Part shown: piece by piece, positions 49,667-58,993 of the stretch
Layout of the letters: the number at the start of each line of letters is the position of its first letter
How positions within the stretch are numbered: position 1 is the first letter of the stretch
Source of the DNA: JBPOHE01 sp052035915
Lineage (GTDB): Bacteria; Pseudomonadota; Gammaproteobacteria; Chromatiales; Chromatiaceae
Length of the DNA stretch: 64,000 nucleotides
Reading direction: 5' to 3'
Assembly: GCA_052035915.1 (NCBI GenBank)
Contig: JBPOHE010000084.1
Coordinates: 10,946 to 74,945, forward strand
Made by a program: the position numbers and the translations under genes
Notes under the pieces: generated by a model
The model's database searches: none
Told to the model about the DNA's origin: nothing
Seen by the model: the letters and a program-made list of their open reading frames with translations, nothing else

Positions 49667-50332
49667 ATGGCTGACAACAAAGACAGCACCGCCATCAAAG
49701 AAGCGGTCAAGCGACGCAAGCAGCAGGTCTATACCCCGGTCAAGCCGGATACCCAGCTCGGCTTCATCCACAACAACGTGGATTGCATCGGCTGCCGGGC
49801 CTGCGAGATCGCCTGCAAGGACAAAAACGGTTTGGCCCCTGGACCCCGCTTCCGGCGGGTGCTCTACATCGAAGGCGGCAAGTACCCGGAGGTCTACGCC
49901 TACAAAGTCAATATGTCTTGCAACCATTGCGCTGAGCCTGCCTGTTTGCCGACCTGTCCGACAGGGGCGCTGTTCAAGCGCAAGCAAGACGGTATCGTCG
50001 ATATCGATTCCACCCTCTGTATCGGCTGTCGCCGTTGCGAGGCGGCCTGTCCCTACGGGGCGCCCCAGTTCGATCCGGTCGATAAGATCGTCAAGAAATG
50101 CAATTTCTGTGTCGATGAGATCGAGGCCGGGCGCAAACCCTATTGCGTCATGGCTTGTATGATGCGGGTGCTGGATCTGGGGCCGATCGACGCCTTGCGC
50201 GCCGGCAGCCATCCCACCAAGGCCATGGGTCCCAATGACAAACCGGCGCGGGCGGTGAAGCATTTCGCCAACCCGGAACTCACCAAGCCTTCCATCGTCT
50301 TTATCCCCCATTCCAAGGGTCGGGTGGATTGA
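49667..50332 (+). CDS. Four-cluster ferredoxin subunit (DmsB-like)
   Basis: A 221-residue protein with four [4Fe-4S] binding sets: CIGCRACEIAC, CNHCAEPACLPTC, CIGCRRCEAAC and CNFCVDEIEAGRKPYCVMAC. It has no signal peptide, so it is probably exported with the catalytic subunit through the Tat system. It moves electrons between the catalytic subunit and the electron donor. The gene is 17 bases after the catalytic subunit. Confidence 0.93.
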   Translation: MADNKDSTAIKEAVKRRKQQVYTPVKPDTQLGFIHNNVDCIGCRACEIACKDKNGLAPGPRFRRVLYIEGGKYPEVYAYKVNMSCNHCAEPACLPTCPTGALFKRKQDGIVDIDSTLCIGCRRCEAACPYGAPQFDPVDKIVKKCNFCVDEIEAGRKPYCVMACMMRVLDLGPIDALRAGSHPTKAMGPNDKPARAVKHFANPELTKPSIVFIPHSKGRVD

Positions 50333-50334
50333 TC

Positions 50335-51087
50335 ATGATGGCCGAGTTGGAGGAGGCGACCCTGCTGGAGCGCTGGCGCTTGGCGGCTGCCGAGGATCTG
50401 CTTAGCCTCGCCCTCTGGCACGCTAGCGAGCTGAGCGCGGCCAGCCTCCGGGAACTGGAGGCGTCCCCCTTTCCCGATATCCTGCAATTGACCATGGGTA
50501 CCCGGGACGAGACCCGGGGACTGACCCTGTTGCGCGGCGCCAGGGCCTTTCTACACCTGGATGGGGATCATTCCCAGCGCGATCGGCTGGCCGTGGATTA
50601 CGCCGCTATCTACCTGAATTACAGCTACCGCGCCTCGCCCTGCGAATCGGTCTGGCTCGACGAGGACGGGCTCGGCATGCAGGAGGCCATGTTCCAGGTG
50701 CGCGCCGAGTACCGCCGTCATGGTCTGGCGGTGACCGACTGGAGGCGACGCCCGGACGATCACCTGGTATGCCAGTTGGAGTTCATCGCCGCTTTGCTGC
50801 GTGAGGCGACGCGGCCGCAACAACTCGGCGAGGTGGCGGAGTTTCTTGATCGCCATCTGCTGCGCTGGATCGGAACCTTCGCCGCCCGCGTCTGTGCCCA
50901 CAGCGAGACCGCCTTCTATGCCGGATTGGCCCTGCTGACCTCGGGCTACCTGGACGGCCTGCGCGAGCAGATCGCCCAGGTATTGGGCCAAGCGCGCCCC
51001 CTGCCCCAATCCCTCGACCTCGGCCCTGGATTGGCTCAGCCGCCGGAAACGATGCCCTATCTGCCCGGAGAGGCTCCGTCCTGGTGA
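50335..51087 (+). CDS. TorD/DmsD-family redox enzyme maturation chaperone
   Basis: A 250-residue helical protein two bases after the ferredoxin stop. TorD-like features are the N-terminal helix pair and the central LAVDYAAIYLNYSYRASPCESVWLDEDG segment, which matches the DYxxLF-type region, plus a QLEFIAALLREA helix. Such chaperones bind the twin-arginine leader of the molybdoenzyme and help cofactor loading. Last gene of the redox operon; there is no membrane-anchor (DmsC/NrfD) gene after it. Confidence 0.85.
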   Translation: MMAELEEATLLERWRLAAAEDLLSLALWHASELSAASLRELEASPFPDILQLTMGTRDETRGLTLLRGARAFLHLDGDHSQRDRLAVDYAAIYLNYSYRASPCESVWLDEDGLGMQEAMFQVRAEYRRHGLAVTDWRRRPDDHLVCQLEFIAALLREATRPQQLGEVAEFLDRHLLRWIGTFAARVCAHSETAFYAGLALLTSGYLDGLREQIAQVLGQARPLPQSLDLGPGLAQPPETMPYLPGEAPSW

Positions 51088-51285
51088 GGAGACGGGCGGA
51101 TGCCGAGAGGATCGGCGCCGACCTCAGATAACCCCGGCGCCTCCTGGTCGAGGTGGATTGATCAGCGGGTTCAGGTGCTTGATCGAGGACTGGGGTTGGT
51201 CAACGGGAGGATGGATCGCCCCGGCCCCGCTTCCCCCGGAACCGATCCGGGAGATGGCCGGGGTCTGTCATGACCGACGCGCAGA

Positions 51286-52527
51286 TCAATTCCCCATGTT
51301 GGAGACGGACGAATAATAGCCGGTGACCGCCAGGTAAAGATGGGCGCCGCTTCCATTGGTCTTGATGCGCAGCCTGGGCTGGCCGGTCTGCTCCCCGGGT
51401 TCCGCCGCGATAGGGACCACGCCGGAGCCGTTCCAGAAGGTCGAGGAGGTGGTAAAGGCCAACACCCCCTGGGGCTCGGCGACATTCGGCGCCCAGAGCT
51501 TCAGCGAGCCGGTACCGTCCGGTTCCACCACGACGAAGCTGACCTGCAGGGCATTGGCGGAGCTGGGAACGCCGCAATTCCCCACGCCGCCTTGACTCGC
51601 GGTATCGCCCGTGGTCCAGACGGTGCGGGTCTCGTTGGCGCTGAATTTACCCGTGCCGCCGTTGTTGGGGCGGGAATCGAAAAAGCGGCAGGGCGTCAGC
51701 GGGGTCAGCACCTGATTGCTGCCGGTGGCGGGGACCTTGTAATGGACTTCGGCGCCGCAGACGACGAGATTGTCACCCCCGGCGTTGGCCATCGTCACCC
51801 ACAGACTCAGGAATTTTCGAAGCAGGGTAAGTCCGAAAGGTGGAGGACCCGAGGCCAGGCTCAAACCCATGACCTCATCCGGATCGATCTCCAAGGTAAA
51901 CCCCCCCCATCCAGGTGCAGGGACCCCTACGGTGTTGGTGCTTCCTGACGCCAGGATGGATATGGCATTCTCAAAATGCGGGACCAAAACGCCGGGAGCC
52001 GATTCGGTAAAATAAAAGGATTGGATGTCTTCCATGACCGCTAAATTTATCCCGACAAATGAATAGGCATCGTTGTCATAGGCCCAGAGAACGACATTGA
52101 GCAGCAGGGCGTTATCTGGAAGTTCAACCGGAGCCCGTCCTTCAGAATTCAGGGAACTCAGGTCTGTCGTCGGGCGAATACATCCTCCGGAATCATAGCG
52201 GAAGCCGTCGTGGAGTTCACCGCTGAGATTGTTCGGTATGAAGGCCGATGCGGGAATGAATTTGGTCAGGACCGTCTGATCATAGACAAACTGGTTGATC
52301 GTTATGTCCTCACTTATGGCGGGAGTCTTATTGGGCCAGGCCGCCAGGCTTTTGGCGTACAGGTTATCGGCTGTGATGCCAAAATCCTGGGGCTGGATAA
52401 AACGCATAGGTTGCTCATGGGTTCTATCAACAAGGCTTGATGGATCACCATAAGCCACCAAGGAGAGGACAGAAGCAAGGCTGACAAAGAGCAGCCCGTG
52501 AATGACTCGTTTGAGGGGATCCTTCAT
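51286..52527 (-). CDS. Uncharacterised secreted protein
   Basis: A 413-residue protein with a signal peptide (about 1-27). A central domain (about 30-250) is of unknown type, with Asn/Asp-rich turns. The C-terminal domain (about 270-405) starts with LTPCRFFDSRP and contains CGVPSSANALQVSFVVVEPDGTGSLKLWA, a repeat-like beta domain seen in many bacterial secreted proteins. The gene is divergent from 52811. The middle part is less GC-rich than its neighbours. No enzyme motif is visible. Confidence 0.65.
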   Translation of the reverse strand: MKDPLKRVIHGLLFVSLASVLSLVAYGDPSSLVDRTHEQPMRFIQPQDFGITADNLYAKSLAAWPNKTPAISEDITINQFVYDQTVLTKFIPASAFIPNNLSGELHDGFRYDSGGCIRPTTDLSSLNSEGRAPVELPDNALLLNVVLWAYDNDAYSFVGINLAVMEDIQSFYFTESAPGVLVPHFENAISILASGSTNTVGVPAPGWGGFTLEIDPDEVMGLSLASGPPPFGLTLLRKFLSLWVTMANAGGDNLVVCGAEVHYKVPATGSNQVLTPLTPCRFFDSRPNNGGTGKFSANETRTVWTTGDTASQGGVGNCGVPSSANALQVSFVVVEPDGTGSLKLWAPNVAEPQGVLAFTTSSTFWNGSGVVPIAAEPGEQTGQPRLRIKTNGSGAHLYLAVTGYYSSVSNMGN

Positions 52528-52627
52528 GTGGCACTCCTAAAAAGGCGGGCTCGATCAAAAGAACACATCAGTCTCGCTTTTTGCTGTGACTGCATGTTAA
52601 AGGCTAGATGAGCACAGGCTAATGTTG

Positions 52628-52641
52628 TTGATCTCGATCAA
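52628..52641 (+). promoter_or_regulatory. Perfect FNR-type box
   Basis: TTGATCTCGATCAA matches the FNR/Anr/FixK consensus TTGAT-N4-ATCAA exactly. It lies 170 bases before the ATG at 52811 and 101 bases before the divergent start at 52527, so either gene could be the target. No promoter at the normal 41.5-base distance is clear. Confidence 0.55.
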
Positions 52642-52810
52642 CTTCATCCCCTATACCAATAAAATCCCTTTTCCGCGGCGGCTGACGAACATCGCCGCCA
52701 TACCCTTGGGATCACAGGTTCGATTTGACAGGCTTGGCCAGGACACCTTTAATTGCGTGATCTCAGATTGCCGATTTCTCCATCACAAGCCGGCCTGTCT
52801 CGGAGCATCA

Positions 52811-55201
52811 ATGAATAAGAACAACTCCATCGGCTCCCTCGTCTTGTTCGGGCTTTTCCTGTTACTCAGCCTACCGGCTCGGGCCGCGATAGTCGTTTTT
52901 TCCGAAAACTTCGGCGTCAGGGACGGGGGCGTCAACCAGACGGCCTGCGATCCCGATTTCCCCCTTGGCTGGACACGCTACAACGTCGATGGCAGGACTC
53001 CGGACCCAATGGTGAACTGGGTGGATAACGCCTGGGTCGTGCGTGAGGACTTTCAGCAAAATGTGACTGAATGCATCGCCTTTTCGACCTCCTGGTATAG
53101 TCCAGTTGGCGCTGCGGACGACTGGTTGGTGACGCCGCTCATCAATATCCCCAGCCTCAACCCCGAGCTTCACTTTCGGGCCCGGGCCTACGATCCACTC
53201 TTTCCCGACGGTTACGAGGTGCGCTGGGCCACGACCAATTCCGTCGCCGCCTTTCTGGCCAATGCACCATTGCTTAGCGTCCCGGCGGAGGCGGGTAGCT
53301 GGACCGCGCGGCAGATCTCGCTCGCGAGTCAAGCTGGGCAGGCGATCTATCTCGCCTTTCGCAACAACTCGAACGACAAGTTTCTTCTGGTTATCGACGA
53401 TGTGCAGGTGATCAGCCTGCCGACCCATGATGGCGCCATCGAGTCCGTATCGCGACCACATGCGGAGCTCCTGCGTTTGCCGGTCCCACAGGGTATCCCG
53501 CTGCAACTCGGCGCGACCATTCGCAATCTCGGCACAAGCGCGATCACGAACGCCGTGGTTACCGCGCACATCAAAGTCGACGGCAATGAGGTGCATACCC
53601 TGAGCTCGGCCCCCGTGGCGAGCCTCGCTCCCAACGCCTCGACCAATGTCGCTCTGACCCCCTACGTCGTCACCCAGCTTGGCCTGGTCACGGTCGAGTA
53701 CTCACTCACGATCGCCGAGGCCGATGAGGAGGCCAGCAACGATACCATGACCTCCCTCGGCCTCCTGGTCACGACTTCAGAGCTCGGCGGAGACGATGGA
53801 ACGCCAATAGGCACCCTCGGCATCGGGACGGACAGCGGTGGTCAGCTCGGCATCGCTTACCCTATCCACCAGGCCGCTTATGTGCGTGCCATCCGCTTTT
53901 ATACCACCGGCGCGAGTACCGATCTCGCCGGGGACGAGATCCGTGGCGAGATCCGCTCCATGGGCACCTCCCCAGTCAAGCCGGATGCCCTCATCGCCGA
54001 GACCCAGCCCTACCTCGTGCCGACGCCTCCGGTGGCCGGCTTCATCGATCTTCCATTCGATCCACCGCTCCTCCTGACTCCGGGTGACTACTATTTCGGT
54101 CTCATCGAGCCGCCCCATGACCCGGATCAGGAGGATACGCTCGATCTCGGAACAGCGCTGACGATCTCTATTCCTGGACGAAATTGGGTGAGATTTGAGC
54201 CTGGAGCCCCCGATTGGGCCTTGACGGAATCTTTCGGCCCCGTGTTTCTGCGCTCCTTGATGCTTCGTGTGCTTTTCGTCGGTGCAGCCGATCTTTCCTT
54301 GAGCAAATCGGCCCCCTCGTCGGTGAATGCCGGTCAAGCCTTTACCTATACGATCCAGGTGGAAAACGCCGGTCCCGACCCAGCCGAAAACCTCGTCGTC
54401 TCAGATCCTTTACCCCCAGGGGTCTCCTTTGTGAACGCCAGCGGCACGGGTTGGGACTGCTCCTTCAGCGCCGGGACCCTGACCTGCACCCGCCCGGTGC
54501 TTCTGGTGGGCAGCGCGCCGCCGATCAGTGTCGATGTCATCGCGCCCAACGCCATCACGACCCTATCGAACACCGCGACCCTGACCGGAAGCAGCCTGGA
54601 TTCCGGCAGCCCGGCCACCGACACGGCTACGACCGAGGTCGTCTCGCCCGGGAATATCAGCGCCACCAAGAGGGTCAGTGGTACCCCTCGTCCGGGCAGC
54701 ACCCTCACTTACAGCATCGAACTGACGAACTCGAGCACGACCGCCCAGTTGGACAATCCCGGCGATGAATTCACGGATGTTTTGCCTCCTTCCTTGACCC
54801 TTGTAGGGGCCTCGGCCACGACAGGTACAGCCGTGGCCACGCTGGCAACGAACACCGTCACCTGGAATGGCTCTATCCCGGCCCTGGGTTCGGTCAGCAT
54901 CAGCATCCAGGCGGCGATCCCGGCCGGAACACCGCCCGGGAGGACAATTTCGAATCAGGCCTCCTTTGTCTTCGACGCTGACGGCAACGGCAGCAACGAA
55001 TCCAACGGCCAAACCGACGATCCTTCGGCAGCCGGTGCCGCCGATGCCACCGGGATCATTGTGCAGCCATCACTTCCCGGGGTCCTCAACAATCCGCCCA
55101 GCCCGGTTCCCAGTTCAAGCTGGCTGGGCCTGACGCTACTGGCCAGCCTCCTGGCCGGGCTGGCGCTCCTTCGGCTCAGACAACGGAGAGGGGAGGGGTG
55201 A
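52811..55201 (+). CDS. Secreted DUF11 / choice-of-anchor protein with C-terminal sorting-like signal
   Basis: 796 residues from ATG 52811. A signal peptide (about 1-27) is followed by a jelly-roll domain typical of choice-of-anchor J proteins (GWTRYNVDGRTPDP, SWYSPVGAADDWLVTPLI, about 30-200). A CARDB-like region (about 205-320), a wrapper-like domain (about 330-490), and two DUF11 domains (about 495-600 and 615-730) follow; the first reads LSKSAPSSVNAGQAFTYTIQ. The end is VPSSSWLGLTLLASLLAG plus RLRQRRGEG, a Pro-Ser-rich turn, hydrophobic helix and Arg tail like IPTL-CTERM proteins. It is probably surface-attached. The partner sorting enzyme is not in view. Confidence 0.78.
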   Translation: MNKNNSIGSLVLFGLFLLLSLPARAAIVVFSENFGVRDGGVNQTACDPDFPLGWTRYNVDGRTPDPMVNWVDNAWVVREDFQQNVTECIAFSTSWYSPVGAADDWLVTPLINIPSLNPELHFRARAYDPLFPDGYEVRWATTNSVAAFLANAPLLSVPAEAGSWTARQISLASQAGQAIYLAFRNNSNDKFLLVIDDVQVISLPTHDGAIESVSRPHAELLRLPVPQGIPLQLGATIRNLGTSAITNAVVTAHIKVDGNEVHTLSSAPVASLAPNASTNVALTPYVVTQLGLVTVEYSLTIAEADEEASNDTMTSLGLLVTTSELGGDDGTPIGTLGIGTDSGGQLGIAYPIHQAAYVRAIRFYTTGASTDLAGDEIRGEIRSMGTSPVKPDALIAETQPYLVPTPPVAGFIDLPFDPPLLLTPGDYYFGLIEPPHDPDQEDTLDLGTALTISIPGRNWVRFEPGAPDWALTESFGPVFLRSLMLRVLFVGAADLSLSKSAPSSVNAGQAFTYTIQVENAGPDPAENLVVSDPLPPGVSFVNASGTGWDCSFSAGTLTCTRPVLLVGSAPPISVDVIAPNAITTLSNTATLTGSSLDSGSPATDTATTEVVSPGNISATKRVSGTPRPGSTLTYSIELTNSSTTAQLDNPGDEFTDVLPPSLTLVGASATTGTAVATLATNTVTWNGSIPALGSVSISIQAAIPAGTPPGRTISNQASFVFDADGNGSNESNGQTDDPSAAGAADATGIIVQPSLPGVLNNPPSPVPSSSWLGLTLLASLLAGLALLRLRQRRGEG

Positions 55202-55279
55202 CGGCTAGCCACCAATCCTGACGAGGCTGGAAGAACCCGGCTTCCTTGCCGGTTTCGACACGGCCTCATGAGGCTCCTT

Positions 55280-56242
55280 TCAACGACTCCCTGACTCGAA
55301 TCCCTCCCGCAGCCAGGCGGTGGCCAGGGTGATCGCGCTCCGGGCGGCAGCCGTGTTTGCCAAGGCGTTGAGCATCACAAAGTCGTGGATGATGCCCTGG
55401 AAGCGCACCGCCGTGACGCGCACGCCGGCCTCCCGAAGTTTATTGGCGTACGCCTCGCCCTCATCCCGCAGGACATCCGCCTCGGCCGTGATGATCAGGG
55501 CCGGGGGCAAGTCACGGAGTTGGTCGATGGTCGCCCGTAACGGCGAGGCGGTGATCTCCTCGCGCTGGCGCGGATCACCGGTGTACTGGTCCCAGAACCA
55601 GATCATGGCGTCGCGACGCAGGAAATAGCCGCTGGCGAATTGCTGGTAGGACGGGGTTTCAAAAGAGGCATCGGTCACCGGATAGAACAGCAACTGCCGT
55701 TGAATGGCCGGGCCGCCACGCGCCTTGGCCATCAGGGTGACGGCGGCCACCATGTTGCCGCCGACGCTGTCGCCCGCCAGGGCCAGGCGCTTGGTATCCA
55801 ATCCATGCCCGGAACCCTGCTCCGCCACCCACTTCAGTACCGCGTAATTCTCCTCGATCGCCGTCGGGTACCTGGCCTCGGGGGACAGGCTGTAATTCGG
55901 AAAGACCACGGCGGCCCCCGTGCCGACCGCGAGTTCCCGAATCAGCCGGTCGTGGGTATGGGCGTTGCCGAACACCCAGCCGGCGCCATGGATATACACC
56001 AGGGTGGGGAGCGGTGAGGCGGCCCGCGGTGGACGCAGGATTCGCACCGAGACCTGGCCGCCGGGACCTCCGGGGATGATGAGATCCTCGATCTCGACCG
56101 GCGGCTTGTCGATCGGGCCGGATTGGACCTCATCGACCAGCACCCGGCCTTTCTCTGGACCGAGATCGAAGAGATAGGGTGGGTTGGCCGTGGCCTGGGC
56201 GAAGTCCCGGGCGGCGGCTTCGAGCTGAATCGTGGCGGACAT
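55280..56242 (-). CDS. Alpha/beta hydrolase, hormone-sensitive lipase (HSL) family
   Basis: A 320-residue hydrolase. The oxyanion-hole motif is HGAGW (85-89), the nucleophile elbow GDSVGG has Ser159, the Asp lies in TAEADVLRDEGE and the His in GIIHDFV. Members hydrolyse short-chain acyl esters. There is no signal peptide. It is separated from the caspase-like gene by repeat F and shows no obvious link to it. Confidence 0.9.
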   Translation of the reverse strand: MSATIQLEAAARDFAQATANPPYLFDLGPEKGRVLVDEVQSGPIDKPPVEIEDLIIPGGPGGQVSVRILRPPRAASPLPTLVYIHGAGWVFGNAHTHDRLIRELAVGTGAAVVFPNYSLSPEARYPTAIEENYAVLKWVAEQGSGHGLDTKRLALAGDSVGGNMVAAVTLMAKARGGPAIQRQLLFYPVTDASFETPSYQQFASGYFLRRDAMIWFWDQYTGDPRQREEITASPLRATIDQLRDLPPALIITAEADVLRDEGEAYANKLREAGVRVTAVRFQGIIHDFVMLNALANTAAARSAITLATAWLREGFESGSR

Positions 56243-56504
56243 CTGTGGTTCTCCTCTCTGCGCTTGAGACTCTAGAAATTCAGAGGAAAAAGGTTGGTCT
56301 TGAATTCAGTATTAAAGCTCACCGACAGCGTTTTGTTTGGGTTTTGACTTCGATCTGGAAGACCTCGACAGGGAGAGGGAGCCGGGTCCTGACTCCGATC
56401 GGCCAGGAAACCCCTTCGGCACGGGGTGGCGCCTGAAGTAGGCTGGTGTTGAGGCGCTTGGCGCCGAAACCCAGCTTTTCGGGGCTTGTCCCGGCTCATG
56501 GGAG

Positions 56505-56623
56505 CCCGGGCATCGGCTGGAAAGGGTCGATTATCGTTCTCCTGAAGAGAACAGTGGCTTTGAAATAGAATCCATTGTTCTCTGGAAAAGAACGAAAATC
56601 CTCTTTTTTACCCCAGGCCCGGG
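56505..56623 (+). repeat. Paired-dyad intergenic repeat, copy F
   Basis: Begins CCCGGGCATCGGCTGGAAAG and ends ACCCCAGGCCCGGG. The dyads are GTTCTCCTGAAGAGAAC (56536-56552) and GTTCTCTGGAAAAGAAC (56577-56593), with starts 41 bp apart. It lies 68 bases beyond the stop of the caspase-like gene and 262 before the hydrolase start. The remainder of the 449-base gap (56243-56691) shows no gene. Confidence 0.88.
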
Positions 56624-56691
56624 AAGAGTCGAAGACCAGGTTCGATCTTGAGTCATCTCCTGGGGCGAGAACCAAGCGCTGGGATTCGCAA

Positions 56692-58449
56692 CTATATTGA
56701 TGGAATAACTCCGCCCGATTGAGCGTAAGCCATAAGGAACTCTTTATCTTCGCATAGTATGTCAAGCAATTTCTCTGGATGCTGCTTATAATAGTTCCAT
56801 TCTGCTATAAATAGATCGATAAAGGCCTGTCGTGATTTAATTAGCGGCGGCTCAGTCCATTGGTCATGGCAATAAATAGATATACTCGAATCAAAAGCCG
56901 ATTCTTCGGAAACCAAAAACTCTGGGAGTCGTTTGGCTTCTGATGCAATTGGATCCCATGCCAGCATTTTATTGCCTGGCTCCATAATGTTCAATAAATA
57001 ACGATAAATATCGGTCTCAAACGGAAGTATAGAATCGGAATTGATGCGTGGCTGTTCAAGTAATAAATACTCGTGACCAGAAGTGCCCCATACTACATGT
57101 ATTTTATCATAACGGGGCGGGGCGAGAGATTTCTTTTTAATAAGGAATTGTTCTGCCAAATAAATTGGAAATAACCTTATATAAGAAGAAGCTTTATTTG
57201 AGCCGACAAGCATATATGGAGCATCAGCGCAGACCAAAAAATCGATTTCGTCATAAAGCGCCATACTGATTCTACCAACTTGAAAGCGAGAATTGCGGTC
57301 GCTGAAATCAATCGATATGGTGAGCTCGTAACGACTTGCGAGGCTTTTAATAACTCCAATGATGCTTGGCACTGAAGTAGAGCAGCTGACGGCGATTGAG
57401 CGAGTTAAAGCAGACCTAATTGTTTTGACAGCCTCTATGTAATGATGCTTTATAAGTTCGTCTTCTGTGGGATGTCGTAGATTATTTCGGCCGGAGATAC
57501 GAGGAGGTTCCAGCGATAGTGCATTTTTTTTAAGATTGATAGCTTTGCACTCATCAAGGACTTTAACACGTTCTATTATTCTTGATGCATAGCCAAGAAA
57601 AGATGTCTCAGAATCCAGAAGTGAGCGGCAAAAGCTCCTTAAAATATGGTTAAATAATATTTTTGAATATGTTCTTGCCTGTTTGGCATGGAGTTCTATA
57701 AGTAGTGTTTCTCCGATATCTAAGGGCTGATCTATTTGGCGACGGAACGTAAGAATTATTGGTTCGCCAGCGTTGTTGCAGACCGGGGATTGGGTCTCCT
57801 TCTTGAGCCGGGCCGCGATGTGCGCCACCAGGCCGTGGTTGTCCACGTCCGCCTGGGTTTGGGTGGGGTTCAGGGCCTCCAGCAGGGCCTTGGTGAGGAT
57901 GCCGTGGCTGCCGGTTGTATCTTCGTAAGCCACCTCGAAGGAGCGTGCCGCGGCGATGAAGCAGCGGTTGCGGGAGGCGGTGGGCTCGTAGTCGCGGTAG
58001 TTGAACAGCTCGCCGCTGTGGCAGGCGTCGAGCCAGACGATCTGGTTCTGGACCGGGCTCTCTTGCAGCAGCTCGCGCAGCCAATTGAGGGAGACGCCCC
58101 AGTTGGTCTTGAGGTCGGCATCGGTGGTGGCGAGATAGCCTTCGGTAACACCGCGCTTGCGTTGCAGGCCGTGGCCGGCGAAGAAGAGGAGCGCGGTGTC
58201 GGGGTGCTCCGGGCCGTCGGGCTTGAAGAGCTGGATGATGGCCGCCTCCAGCGCCTCGGCGGTGACGGCCACTTCGCCGCCGACGGCCAGGGTGTGGTCC
58301 GAGGCGATCACCTCCGGCAGGCGGGTGATCTTGAACTCGCCGTGCTGTTCCAGCAGCCGCGCGATGGCGTCGGCGTCCAGGGCCGGGAGGCGAAGTCTGT
58401 TGAGGCTGGTGTAGCGGTTGATGCCGACGATGAGCGCCTGTCTGGTCAT
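56692..58449 (-). CDS. Caspase-like (C14) protein with a novel C-terminal domain
   Basis: A 585-residue protein. Residues 1-235 are a caspase-like peptidase: ALIVGINRYTSLN, His93 in FFAGHGL and Cys143 in LDACHSGE form the catalytic dyad. Residues 240-585 are of a type I do not recognise. The region about 350-500 (SIAVSCSTSVPSIIGVIKSL, DEIDFLVCADAPYMLVG, VVWGTSGHEY) has the strand-helix rhythm of a type 2 periplasmic-binding-protein fold, so ligand sensing is a guess. The DNA changes sharply: the caspase part is GC-rich like its neighbours, whereas from about 57770 down to 56700 it is AT-rich. The gene is divergent from a Trypco1 protein gene. It is possibly a conflict or abortive-infection effector. 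Confidence 0.85.
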   Translation of the reverse strand: MTRQALIVGINRYTSLNRLRLPALDADAIARLLEQHGEFKITRLPEVIASDHTLAVGGEVAVTAEALEAAIIQLFKPDGPEHPDTALLFFAGHGLQRKRGVTEGYLATTDADLKTNWGVSLNWLRELLQESPVQNQIVWLDACHSGELFNYRDYEPTASRNRCFIAAARSFEVAYEDTTGSHGILTKALLEALNPTQTQADVDNHGLVAHIAARLKKETQSPVCNNAGEPIILTFRRQIDQPLDIGETLLIELHAKQARTYSKILFNHILRSFCRSLLDSETSFLGYASRIIERVKVLDECKAINLKKNALSLEPPRISGRNNLRHPTEDELIKHHYIEAVKTIRSALTRSIAVSCSTSVPSIIGVIKSLASRYELTISIDFSDRNSRFQVGRISMALYDEIDFLVCADAPYMLVGSNKASSYIRLFPIYLAEQFLIKKKSLAPPRYDKIHVVWGTSGHEYLLLEQPRINSDSILPFETDIYRYLLNIMEPGNKMLAWDPIASEAKRLPEFLVSEESAFDSSISIYCHDQWTEPPLIKSRQAFIDLFIAEWNYYKQHPEKLLDILCEDKEFLMAYAQSGGVIPSI

Positions 58450-58518
58450 GGCTATTCTTGTTCCTTCTCATGCTTTCCGATAGCTTCACCGATTCTAGAT
58501 CAGTATGGAGAGGATGAC

Positions 58519-58926
58519 ATGATGAAGCGCCTGGTGCCCTTGCTGGATAAAGATGACGACAAGGTGTTGATCTATGTGGAAAGCGACATGGAGGCGGAGA
58601 TCCCGGAAGTCTCTCCCGAGCAAGGCAGGCAAAGGAACGCCCGCGGCGGGGTAGAGGCGGCTGTTTCCGAAGGGCGTTTGGAACAGGTGGAACAGACCTT
58701 GCGCGCCTTTGCCACTCGGGCCTTGGCGCCCTTTCGCGATTTGGCCCTCGCCAACGTGGACAAGGTGAAGCTGGAATTCGGCCTCAACATTGGCGGCCAG
58801 GCGGGTATCCCCTATATCACTTCGGGGAAGGTGGAAAGTACCCTCAAGGTGACGGTGGAGTGTTCCTTCCCACCGGCAACCAGGGATCCCAAGCCAAGTG
58901 AAGGCAACACCAACACCACGACCTAG
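58519..58926 (+). CDS. Trypco1 (CU044_2847) family protein
   Basis: A 135-residue protein starting at ATG 58519 or 58522, behind GGAGAGG. It matches the CU044_2847 or trypsin-co-occurring domain 1 family: DKVLIYVESD near the start, a helix through FATRALAPFRDLALANVDKVKLEFGLNIGGQAGIPYITSGKVESTLKVTVECSF. These small proteins co-occur with caspase, trypsin or EACC1-type effectors in bacterial conflict systems. The molecular role is unclear; a regulator or effector partner is proposed in the literature. It is divergent from the caspase-like gene across a 69-base gap. Confidence 0.82.
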   Translation: MMKRLVPLLDKDDDKVLIYVESDMEAEIPEVSPEQGRQRNARGGVEAAVSEGRLEQVEQTLRAFATRALAPFRDLALANVDKVKLEFGLNIGGQAGIPYITSGKVESTLKVTVECSFPPATRDPKPSEGNTNTTT

Positions 58927-58993
58927 CCCGCTTGTCTCACCACTCGGATAGTGCGGACGTCGATCGGCTGGGCCGTCCGCCGAACCCAGCCGG

